NCBI RefSeq assembly: GCF_003390935.1
Contig: NZ_QNQZ01000002.1
Location: forward strand, 558,001-622,000
From: Lewinella sp. IMCC34191
Lineage (GTDB): Bacteria; Bacteroidota; Bacteroidia; Chitinophagales; Saprospiraceae
DNA: 64,000 nt
Reading direction: 5' to 3'
Position 1 is the stretch's first letter. Each line of letters starts with the position of its first letter. The position numbers and the translations under genes were made by a program. Of the stretch, positions 1-6,823 are shown in pieces. Below the pieces are notes generated by a model, which had not been told where the DNA came from, did no database searches, and worked only from the letters and a program-made list of their open reading frames with translations.

Positions 1-348
1 CAGAAGGTCCTGCTGACTAGTATTCTGCTACACGACCCCGACCTTATCTTCATGGACGAGCCGCTGAACGGGCTGGACGCCAACAGTGTCATCCGGGTCA
101 AGGACCTGCTGCGGCAACTCGCGGATCAGGGCAAGACAATCTTTTACAGCAGCCACATCATGGACGTGGTAGAGCGCATCAGCGACCGCATTATCCTTTT
201 GAACGACGGGCGCATTGCCGCTAACGGCACCTTCGCGGAACTCAACGCCCTGGCCCACAGCGACAACCTGGAAAACTTATTCACCCAACTAACCGGCGGG
301 CTGACCGGGGAGCGGGGCTCTCGCTTTAGCCTGGACAGCGATGAATAG
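1..348 (+). CDS. ABC transporter ATP-binding protein (5' end missing)
   Basis: The reading frame is open from the first base of the window, so only the last 115 codons are present. The Walker B/D-loop region reads MDEPLNGLD, and the H-loop follows as SSHIMDVVERISD, so this is the C-terminal half of an ABC ATPase nucleotide-binding domain; Walker A and the signature motif lie upstream, outside the window. It would bind and hydrolyse ATP on the cytoplasmic face to drive the membrane partner. The stop codon overlaps the next start by eight bases (341-348), which indicates translational coupling with the permease encoded downstream. Substrate cannot be told from this fragment. Confidence 0.93.
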   Translation, partial: QKVLLTSILLHDPDLIFMDEPLNGLDANSVIRVKDLLRQLADQGKTIFYSSHIMDVVERISDRIILLNDGRIAANGTFAELNALAHSDNLENLFTQLTGGLTGERGSRFSLDSDE

Positions 349-1975
349 CCTGCTCCTCTGGGCAGTAGCTCGCATGGCTCCCGCGTGGCGTGGTCTGGGG
401 GCCGATCCGCGTGCCCTCCGCCTGATACTGGCCACGAAAATGAAGATTGGCGACCGGTCGCTCAAGCACATGGGGCAGACGCAGGGGAAATCTTCTGATT
501 ACTCCATCCTGATTTATTGTCTTCTATTCCTATTCGGCATCATCCTTATTTTTATCTACCTGGCCGTAGATGACAAGGCCACCGCCGTGGGGATGATCTT
601 TACCTTTGTATCGGTGTACCTCGGCTTCATGCTGGTGACCGAAATGTCGGATACGCTCTTCGATACCCGGGACCTGATGCTGCTGTACAGCCGGCCGGTC
701 TCGGACGCGACGCTGAGTCTGTCGCGTGGGCTGTACGTCTACCTCTTCGCAAGCAAGTTCGTGCTACCGCTCACGGTACCGTTGGGACTGGCGCTGCTGT
801 ATCTCTCGCCGCTGATGGTGCCGGTGTATGCCCTACTCTGCGTGCTTTTGACGGTAATCATTGTCAGCATGACGTTGGGATTGTATCTGACACTTCTGCG
901 GCGCCTTCCACCCGACCGGTTACGGCGGGTGCTGGGGTATTTGCAAGTGGCGCTGACTACGCTGTTCATCGTTCTGTACCAATTGCCGAACCTGGTCAAC
1001 TTTACGGACTCGGGGGACGGTATATTCGATCTGCGCATCGTAGGGACGCCGTGGGGTTTACTCTGGCCCGGCTTCTGGTTGGGGGGCGTATGGGATAGCG
1101 TGATCCACCTCGGGGCGCGTCCGCTGAGCCTGGTACAGGGAGCACTCGGTATCGGGGCGGCAGCGGTGGGGGTGCGGTACTACGTCCGTCAGGGAGGCAA
1201 TTACGGATCGCAGCTGATGGGCGTCCGGATCGCGGGGTCGGAGTCGGTGGAGGACGCTTCCGAAACGGACGCCGCACCGGGATTCTTTGCCCGCTACCGG
1301 GCTTGGTGGGGTCAACTGACCACCCGCCCCGGGCCGGAGCGGGGAAGTTACCTCTTCAACACGGCGCTGATGACGCGCGATTTCCAGTACAAGCAACAGG
1401 TTTATCCGGGGCTCATCATACCGCTCATAATCGCGGTGGGCTTTGCGGGGCGACGCCTCATCAAAGGGGGTGATGGACTCGAAGCGGGTGCCGTCATCAC
1501 GGCCCTCTACGTATTTGCCTTCCTGATCGTCAGCCCCTTGCTATCGGCGCGGCTGAGCGAAAACTTTCGGGCGGCATGGGTATGGCAGACGAACCCGGTT
1601 GAAAAACTGAACGCGATCCTGTACGGGCAGTTGATGGCCGCCATAGGCGTCTTCTTCGTCCCCGTCGGCCTGCTGGTGTACGTTTGCGTCTGGATCGTAG
1701 GCGGGGTCGCGGTCTTCGACGATATATTACTCAGTCTGGCCGTCATCCTGTTGGCAGCGGTCATCTTTCAGTATACGGAGCGGTCCCTTCCCTTTTCCAT
1801 TGAAAAGAGTGACGGCGGGTTCCACGCCATCGGCCCGATGATCCTGATCCTTTTCGTGGGGAGCCTGGCAGGTCTCGCGCACTACGGGTTGACATTCATC
1901 CCTTACGGCGTGGCGCTCGGCACGGTCGGTGCGTGGGTCGTCTGTCTGCTTGCTCTCCGGGGCTTACGCCGCTAG
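341..1975 (+). CDS. ABC transporter permease (large, poly-topic)
   Basis: A 544-residue integral membrane protein. After a basic N-terminal segment of about 50 residues it shows many hydrophobic spans (for example around 55-75, 85-105, 140-190, 200-220, then a second block from about 355 to the end), separated by a soluble loop near residues 285-345. It overlaps the ATPase gene by eight bases and is surely its partner. The layout resembles ABC-2 type exporters of Bacteroidota annotated only as 'ABC transporter permease'. The exported substrate is unknown. The 3' end overlaps the convergent aminotransferase gene by twelve bases (1964-1975), leaving no room for a terminator. Confidence 0.88.
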   Translation: MNSLLLWAVARMAPAWRGLGADPRALRLILATKMKIGDRSLKHMGQTQGKSSDYSILIYCLLFLFGIILIFIYLAVDDKATAVGMIFTFVSVYLGFMLVTEMSDTLFDTRDLMLLYSRPVSDATLSLSRGLYVYLFASKFVLPLTVPLGLALLYLSPLMVPVYALLCVLLTVIIVSMTLGLYLTLLRRLPPDRLRRVLGYLQVALTTLFIVLYQLPNLVNFTDSGDGIFDLRIVGTPWGLLWPGFWLGGVWDSVIHLGARPLSLVQGALGIGAAAVGVRYYVRQGGNYGSQLMGVRIAGSESVEDASETDAAPGFFARYRAWWGQLTTRPGPERGSYLFNTALMTRDFQYKQQVYPGLIIPLIIAVGFAGRRLIKGGDGLEAGAVITALYVFAFLIVSPLLSARLSENFRAAWVWQTNPVEKLNAILYGQLMAAIGVFFVPVGLLVYVCVWIVGGVAVFDDILLSLAVILLAAVIFQYTERSLPFSIEKSDGGFHAIGPMILILFVGSLAGLAHYGLTFIPYGVALGTVGAWVVCLLALRGLRR

Positions 1976-3139
1976 CGATTCCAGGATCACGCCACACGCC
2001 CACTCCAGCTCCGCTTCCGTAATGGTGAGCGGGGGCGCAATCCGCAGACTGCACTCGTTCCACAGGAACCAGTCGGTGATCAAGCCCCGTTCGAGGCAGC
2101 CGGCAATGACCCGGCGCACTTCGTCAAAATCGTCGAGCTCAACGGCCATCCAGAGGCCGGCGGAGCGCAGGTGGCGGATTTTGGGGTGAACGAGTAGCCG
2201 GTGCAGCAGCGCCTCTTTTTGCGGAACCGAGGCGATCAGGTCCGAATCATCCGTCAGTTGCCGGAGCGTTGCCAGTCCCGCCGCGCAGCTAACCGGGTGG
2301 CCCCCGAAGGTGGTGATGTGCCCCAGCACCGGATCGACCGTGAGGGACTGCATGAGCTCGCGGGAAGCTACGAAGGCACCCAGCGGCATCCCGCCGCCGA
2401 ATCCCTTGGCCAGTAAAAGGATGTCGGGAACGATGCCGTACTGTTCGAAGGCAAAAAGGGTGCCGGTCCGGCCCATTCCCGCCTGAATTTCGTCCAGGAT
2501 GAGCAGCGCCCCGGTTTCATCGCAGCGACGGCGCACCGCCTGTATCCATTCCGGGCGTGGCTTGCGGATCCCCCATTCCGCCTGTACCGTTTCCAGGACC
2601 ACGGCCGCGGTATCCGTCGTGATGCGCCCCAGATCGGCATCACAATTGAACTCCAGGTGGGAGATACCGGGCAGCAACGGATGAAAGGGCCGGGTAAAAT
2701 CCTTCGGCCACATCAGACTGGCCGCCCCCTGCGTACTGCCGTGGTAACTACGCCTGGCGGCTACGATGCCCGCCCGCCCGGTGACGCGTTTGGCCAGTTT
2801 CATGGCCCCTTCCACCGCTTCCGTGCCTGAATTCGTGAAGTAGACGTTGTCCAGTGAATCGGGGAGGTGCGTGCAGAGCAAGGTCGCGAGTTCCACCTGC
2901 GTACCCAGCACGAATTCCCCGTAGACCAGGGTGTGCATATACGTTCCGGCCTGCCGCTGTACCGCCTCCACCACGGCGGGGTGGTTGTGCCCCAGCGCGC
3001 TGACCCCGATACCGGCGATGAGGTCGAGGTAGCGCTTGCCGGCGGTATCGATCAGGTATACCCCTTCTCCTCCGGCGATCTCTAATCCCATGGGGGCGGG
3101 GCTGGTCTGGGCTACGTGTTTTAGGAAGTTGGCGCGCAT
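1964..3139 (-). CDS. Class III (fold type I) PLP-dependent aminotransferase
   Basis: A 391-residue protein of the acetylornithine/ornithine/GABA aminotransferase family. It transfers an amino group from an omega-amino acid to 2-oxoglutarate using pyridoxal phosphate in the cytoplasm. Family landmarks are visible: the phosphate-binding region NSGTEAVEGAMKLAK (about 103-117), Asp216 in LILDEIQAGMGRTG, and the Schiff-base lysine Lys245 in LLLAKGFGGGMPLGAF. The length is normal for the family. The exact substrate (acetylornithine, ornithine, 4-aminobutyrate or other) cannot be fixed by eye, and no arginine-biosynthesis neighbours are present. A TACCTTCG box, close to the Bacteroidota -7 element, lies a few bases upstream of the ATG, suggesting a very short leader. 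Confidence 0.9.
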   Translation of the reverse strand: MRANFLKHVAQTSPAPMGLEIAGGEGVYLIDTAGKRYLDLIAGIGVSALGHNHPAVVEAVQRQAGTYMHTLVYGEFVLGTQVELATLLCTHLPDSLDNVYFTNSGTEAVEGAMKLAKRVTGRAGIVAARRSYHGSTQGAASLMWPKDFTRPFHPLLPGISHLEFNCDADLGRITTDTAAVVLETVQAEWGIRKPRPEWIQAVRRRCDETGALLILDEIQAGMGRTGTLFAFEQYGIVPDILLLAKGFGGGMPLGAFVASRELMQSLTVDPVLGHITTFGGHPVSCAAGLATLRQLTDDSDLIASVPQKEALLHRLLVHPKIRHLRSAGLWMAVELDDFDEVRRVIAGCLERGLITDWFLWNECSLRIAPPLTITEAELEWACGVILESLAA

Positions 3140-3226
3140 GGCGCGAAGGTAGTACGGTAGTGGTTAGTCGGTTGGCTTCGCCATCCGGGGTAGTCGTGTA
3201 GTAGCTCCCAGCACCCAGCACCCAGA

Positions 3227-3727
3227 TTAAAGCTGTTCGAGGTTAGCCACCAGTTCTCCGAGATCTTCCGCGCTGAGATCGGCCCGGGCGGAGACGAGGG
3301 TGGTACGATCGTGGTCATTGACGATGACAACCAGGTCCCGGATGCGTTTTTCCTCGTAGCGGACGGTGAGGGTGACGCGTTCGCCTTCCTGGGTGCGGAC
3401 TTCCGCCCAGCGTTCGAATTTCTTGTAGCGTTCGAGGCTGTAGAGGAGGTTGACGATGCTGGACTGCGGTTCGGTGAAGTCGTCGTTGAGGTAGGTAACC
3501 ACCCGGACGGTGCCGACATCTCCCATCAGGCTGAAGACGGCTCGCTCGTGCGGATCGTCGGTACTGATCGTGGCGATGTTTCCGGCCAGCCCGATCAGCC
3601 AACCGGGTACCTTTACGGCTACGTTTTCTTCCCCCCGGCGGTGCTCGCGGATAAAATCCTTAATGACCTGTTCCTGGGCCTCTAGCCCGAAGGAAAAGAG
3701 GCATAGTGCGAGTATTAATTTATACAT
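3227..3727 (-). CDS. DUF4252 domain-containing protein
   Basis: A 166-residue exported protein with a short signal peptide (about residues 1-17, ending in GLEAQ). The mature part has the pattern of DUF4252: an N-terminal segment with VPGWLIGLAGNIA, a strand-rich middle (GTVRVVTYLND) and a C-terminal segment ending with LSAEDLGELVANLEQL. The family is common in Bacteroidota, often next to ECF sigma factors, and has no established biochemical role. It is the last gene of the operon sigma - anti-sigma-like - DUF4252 - DUF4252, and is paralogous to the gene just upstream, suggesting a tandem duplication followed by divergence. Confidence 0.85.
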   Translation of the reverse strand: MYKLILALCLFSFGLEAQEQVIKDFIREHRRGEENVAVKVPGWLIGLAGNIATISTDDPHERAVFSLMGDVGTVRVVTYLNDDFTEPQSSIVNLLYSLERYKKFERWAEVRTQEGERVTLTVRYEEKRIRDLVVIVNDHDRTTLVSARADLSAEDLGELVANLEQL

Positions 3728-3748
3728 AGTGGGTGTGTTGACGGGTGA

Positions 3749-4249
3749 TTATTCGAGGGCGCGCTGGAGCTCGCCGAGTTTGCTGATGTCGATTCGGCCT
3801 ACGAAGCTGAGCATGGCGAAGGTGTCGTCGGCACCAACCAGCAGGAATAGCTCGTTCACCACGGCATTTTCATCCTGGATGAAGGCTTCGACGTTCTGGC
3901 CGTCCTGGGTACGAACCTTGAAGAGCAGTTCGTAGGCGTCGGTACTGATGCGTTCCTTGGCTTCGCGGTAGAAGCGGTCGGGGGTGATATCGGTGTGCAG
4001 GACGCGAATGCCCTGGATGTCCTGGACCACGTTGCGGATGGCGGCGATCTCTTTTTCATCCATCTCCTCAAGATTGAGGTCGGCATCCTTGAAGAGTTCG
4101 AACATCTTACCGGATACGTAGACCGCGGTGAAGCGCTCGTCGTCGACGTACTCGCTGAAGTAATTGCTGATCGCGTCCAGCTGGTCCAGCTTCTGCGCGG
4201 AGGCGGGAAGGGCCAGCACGAATAGCAGGAAGCTTAGTAGATATTTCAT
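3749..4249 (-). CDS. DUF4252 domain-containing protein
   Basis: Also 166 residues, with a clear signal peptide (residues 1-18, LPASAQ). The mature protein shows the DUF4252 layout: an N-terminal helix-like region (LDQLDAISNYFSEYVDD), YVSGKMFELF, a central stretch about lasting 'IQGIRVLHTD', and a final ISKLGELQRALE. It is shorter in sequence identity than in structure to its neighbour 3227-3727; both end with a LGEL motif. Forty bases separate it from the anti-sigma-like gene and 21 from the next DUF4252 gene, so all four genes are probably one transcript. Probable location is the periplasm or outer envelope; function unknown. Confidence 0.85.
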   Translation of the reverse strand: MKYLLSFLLFVLALPASAQKLDQLDAISNYFSEYVDDERFTAVYVSGKMFELFKDADLNLEEMDEKEIAAIRNVVQDIQGIRVLHTDITPDRFYREAKERISTDAYELLFKVRTQDGQNVEAFIQDENAVVNELFLLVGADDTFAMLSFVGRIDISKLGELQRALE

Positions 4250-4289
4250 GATTTATATGATGGTCGGCGTGGTGCCGGGTGGGTAAAGA

Positions 4290-4754
4290 TTAATCCAGGA
4301 TCTGTTCCACCTCCCGCAGTTCGCGGATGGTGATCTCGGGACCCCGGGTGAGGTTTTCGGAGGTGTTCTTCAGTACGGTCTTCAGGAAGCGCATGGCTTC
4401 TTCCTCGTCGGTAATTTCGTAGCGACTCCAGTCTACCGGTTGCCGCTGCGCTACGGGGAAGTTGCTCACGCGGGGTTCCTGCTGCCGGTGGACGATCTGC
4501 AGGGTCAGGATCAGCAATACCGCGGCGGCGGCCGCCAGTAACCAGCGCGGGAGCCTGCGGCGGCGGGCGACGGGTCGGGGCGGAGCGGTGAGACTTGCCT
4601 CCTGTTGCCAGTAAGCGAACAGGGGGGCATAGGTTTGCAGTTCCTGCGCTACGTCACCCGACTGGAAGTAGGCCTTCAGGCTTCGTTCTTCCTCCAGGGT
4701 GGTTTCCCCGGCGAAGTAGCGTTCGATCAGCTCGGTGGCTTGTGCATGATTCAT
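4290..4754 (-). CDS. Anti-sigma factor-like single-pass membrane protein
   Basis: The chosen ATG at 4754 gives 154 residues (MNHAQATELIERYF...) and overlaps the sigma gene stop by four bases, the usual sign of a translationally coupled sigma/anti-sigma pair. Residues 1-68 are a soluble acidic N-terminal region of the kind that holds sigma factors (ATELIERYFAGETTLEEE), followed by a basic stretch RRRRLPR and one membrane span at about 71-87. The periplasmic tail of about 65 residues is short and has no recognised domain. Known family behaviour predicts binding of the ECF sigma encoded just upstream until an envelope signal arrives; that role is inferred from position and layout. Confidence 0.8.
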   Translation of the reverse strand: MNHAQATELIERYFAGETTLEEERSLKAYFQSGDVAQELQTYAPLFAYWQQEASLTAPPRPVARRRRLPRWLLAAAAAVLLILTLQIVHRQQEPRVSNFPVAQRQPVDWSRYEITDEEEAMRFLKTVLKNTSENLTRGPEITIRELREVEQILD

Positions 4755-5254
4755 CGGTCGACAATTCGTTCTTTCAGTAATAGTTCCCGCATCCGCTGGC
4801 GCCCGCGGTGCAGGTACACTTTGACCTGCTCCATCTTGAGGCCCGTGACGTCGGTAATTTCGCGGTAGCTCATTCCTTCCACTTCCCGAAGTTGCAGCAC
4901 GGTACGCTGATCGACGGGAAGTTTTTCCATCTGCCGGCGGATATGAAAGAGGGTGTCTTCCGTTTCCACCAACCGGTGGGGGGTCAGGTTGCAAGCATCG
5001 TCGGGAGCCGCCGCCCGTTCGTACGCCGAGCGGGTCTTCCGCGATCGCAGCAGATCGATCGCCCGGTTGTGGGTCATCTTGAGGAGCCAGGCCGGCGGGT
5101 TGTCGAGACGTACGATCTCGTCCTGCCGCTGCCATCCCCGGATGAGCACTTCCTGAACGACGTCCTCCGCCTCGCTACCGTCGCCGGTCATCCGCAGCGC
5201 CAGGCGGTACAGCCGGTCGCGAACGGAGTCGATAAGGGTAGCAAAGGTTTGCAC
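4751..5254 (-). CDS. RNA polymerase sigma factor, ECF subfamily
   Basis: With a GTG start at 5254 the product is 167 residues, typical for an ECF sigma factor (VQTFATLIDSVRDRLYRL...). Region 2 is seen in LALRMTGDGSEAEDVVQEV and region 2.4 in NPPAWLLKMTHNRAIDLLR; region 4 with its helix-turn-helix follows in VLQLREVEGMSYREITDV. The frame remains open upstream to 5437, but that stretch is basic and unlike any sigma N terminus, so the later start is preferred; no in-frame ATG exists near. It heads the operon that runs down to 3227 and probably autoregulates it. Target promoters cannot be read from this window. Confidence 0.85.
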   Translation of the reverse strand: MQTFATLIDSVRDRLYRLALRMTGDGSEAEDVVQEVLIRGWQRQDEIVRLDNPPAWLLKMTHNRAIDLLRSRKTRSAYERAAAPDDACNLTPHRLVETEDTLFHIRRQMEKLPVDQRTVLQLREVEGMSYREITDVTGLKMEQVKVYLHRGRQRMRELLLKERIVDR

Positions 5255-5594
5255 GTCGGGGCGTTTGAAAGGTACACGGACGAAGCAAGGTGCTTTGTTA
5301 CAATCCCCTCTAATTTTTTCGACGAATTTTCGGCTCGGTGTAGCCGATAGGCAGAATGCCCCCTTTTTAGCACCGACCCGTTGGCGGACGGTTACTGCCA
5401 CGCGAGCGGCAGCGGGCAGCCTCCTGCGGTAGCCCAACCGTCAATCATGAATCAGAACTCGTCCATACTAACCTCGACCCGTCGGCGGACCAGCTATCGC
5501 TGGGCAGACGACTAGTGCCCGTCAGCGGACGGTTGCCGCCACGCGAGCGGCTGCCAATCGTAAATCGTCTATCGTAAATCGTAAATCGATACGT
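5255..5594. other. Intergenic repeat-rich gap
   Basis: No gene is supported in this 340-bp gap. It holds two 34-bp direct copies (5377-5410 and 5518-5551, four mismatches) with core GCGGACGGTT and GCCACGCGAGCGGC, one copy of the dispersed hairpin element described separately (5475-5512), and at the right edge a run of short ATCGTAAA-type words (about 5556-5590). The promoter of the sigma operon should lie near the left edge, but I see no convincing TTG/TAnnTTTG pair. Confidence 0.6.
5475..5512 (+). repeat. Dispersed intergenic hairpin element, copy 1
   Basis: Starts CGACCCGTCGGCGGACCAGC and continues to GCTGGGCAGACGAC. Its core is the small hairpin CCAGC-TATC-GCTGG (5490-5503). Near-identical copies lie at 29425-29459 and 29569-29602 (opposite strand) and 61291-61327, always between genes. 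Confidence 0.7.
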
Positions 5595-6632
5595 CTACAC
5601 CTCCGCGCCCAGCCATACTTCGCAGCCCTCCGTACAGTTCTGGCAGATATCGATTTCGGCGCGCCCCTTCAGCAGCTTACGGCGGAAGTCATCGTATGCC
5701 CCGCCTTCCCAGACGTCGTGCAGGCTGTCTTGCTTCACGTCGCCCAGGCGGTGGGTGACGTCCTTGTCGAAACAGCAGGGGGCAACCAGCCCGTCCCAGG
5801 TGATGACGCAGCTGTGCCAGAGTTTCCAACAGTGATTCTGGAGCTTATTTTTCAGGCCGTAGGTGCCATCTTCCTTTTTGTAATAGCGAGCATACTGTTC
5901 CTGCTCGGGCATCAGGGGGTTGCCGTGCTCGTAGTCGTAGAGCTGGGCGGACTTGAACTTCACTTCGTTGATACCGATCTCTTCGGCCAGGCGAACGACT
6001 TCGCCCATCTGGTGCTCGTTCGGCTTGACGACCAGGAACTGGAAGATCAGGTGGGGCGTGGCACTCTTCATTTCCTGTTTCCACCGGACCAGGTTACGGG
6101 CGCCCTGAAGCACGGTTTCCAACTTTCCGGACTTCCGGTACTGTTCGTACACCTCCTGGGTGGTACCATCGACGCTGATGATCAGCCGGTCGAGGCCACT
6201 CTCGATGGTGCGGCGGGCGTTGGCGTCGTTGAGGAAGTGGCCATTGGTAGAGGTGATGGTGTATACGCCCCGGTCGGTTGCTTCCCGGACCATATCGAGA
6301 AAGTCGGGGTTGATGTACGGCTCCCCCTGGAAATAAAAGATGAGGTAGAGCAGGCGGTCGGCGATGTCGTCCAGCGTGCGGCGGAAAAAGTCAGCCTTCA
6401 GGTTGCCCGTCGGGCGGGTAAACTGCCGCAGGCCGCTCGGGCATTCAGGGCAGCGCAAATTGCAGGCCGTCGTCGGCTCGAAGGACACCGTGAAGGGCTT
6501 GCCCCAGACTACCGGTCGCTGTAGCCAGCGGGTTGCGTAATAACTGGCGATCACCTGCCCCGCGTTGACCACCCGGCGGGGTGTCAGCTTACGGAGAAAA
6601 TTAAGGGTGTCGCGCAGATGTAATCTCGCCAT
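5595..6632 (-). CDS. Radical SAM/SPASM domain protein
   Basis: With the ATG at 6632 the protein has 345 residues. The 4Fe-4S-binding motif CNLRCPEC gives Cys57, Cys61 and Cys64 (CX3CX2C), following FEPTTA as in many Bacteroidota homologues, and YFQGEPYINPDF and IISVDGTTQEVYEQYRKSG are typical of the radical SAM TIM-barrel. A SPASM-like C terminus with many Cys (CWKLWHSCV, APCCFDK, CQNCTEGCEVW) should hold auxiliary clusters. SAM is cleaved reductively to start radical chemistry; the substrate is unknown and no peptide precursor gene is seen nearby. A TTG start at 6701 would add 23 residues; TATCTTCG, a -7-like box, sits just before the ATG and favours the shorter form. Confidence 0.88.
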   Translation of the reverse strand: MARLHLRDTLNFLRKLTPRRVVNAGQVIASYYATRWLQRPVVWGKPFTVSFEPTTACNLRCPECPSGLRQFTRPTGNLKADFFRRTLDDIADRLLYLIFYFQGEPYINPDFLDMVREATDRGVYTITSTNGHFLNDANARRTIESGLDRLIISVDGTTQEVYEQYRKSGKLETVLQGARNLVRWKQEMKSATPHLIFQFLVVKPNEHQMGEVVRLAEEIGINEVKFKSAQLYDYEHGNPLMPEQEQYARYYKKEDGTYGLKNKLQNHCWKLWHSCVITWDGLVAPCCFDKDVTHRLGDVKQDSLHDVWEGGAYDDFRRKLLKGRAEIDICQNCTEGCEVWLGAEV

Positions 6633-6753
6633 GGTGCGAAGATACAGCTCGACGGCGCGGTCACCGGGAACGCACACTTTAGCGAGTATCCGCCTGATCA
6701 AAAATTAGTTGCCCTAACAAGTATATGACTTTTTGCTTACCTTCAATAGGCCT

Positions 6754-6790
6754 AAAAAAGGATCCGACCGGCGAAAGCCGATCGGATTCC
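6754..6790 (-). terminator. Intrinsic terminator after the DUF5916 gene
   Basis: On the minus strand an imperfect stem with outer arms GGAATCCGA / TCGGATCC and an inner GGC/GCC stem (6760-6790) is followed by six T residues (6754-6759). It sits 34 bases past the stop of the gene ending at 6824. Confidence 0.8.
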
Positions 6791-6823
6791 CTAAAGACAA
6801 TGTAATCAACTAAAACATTCTTG

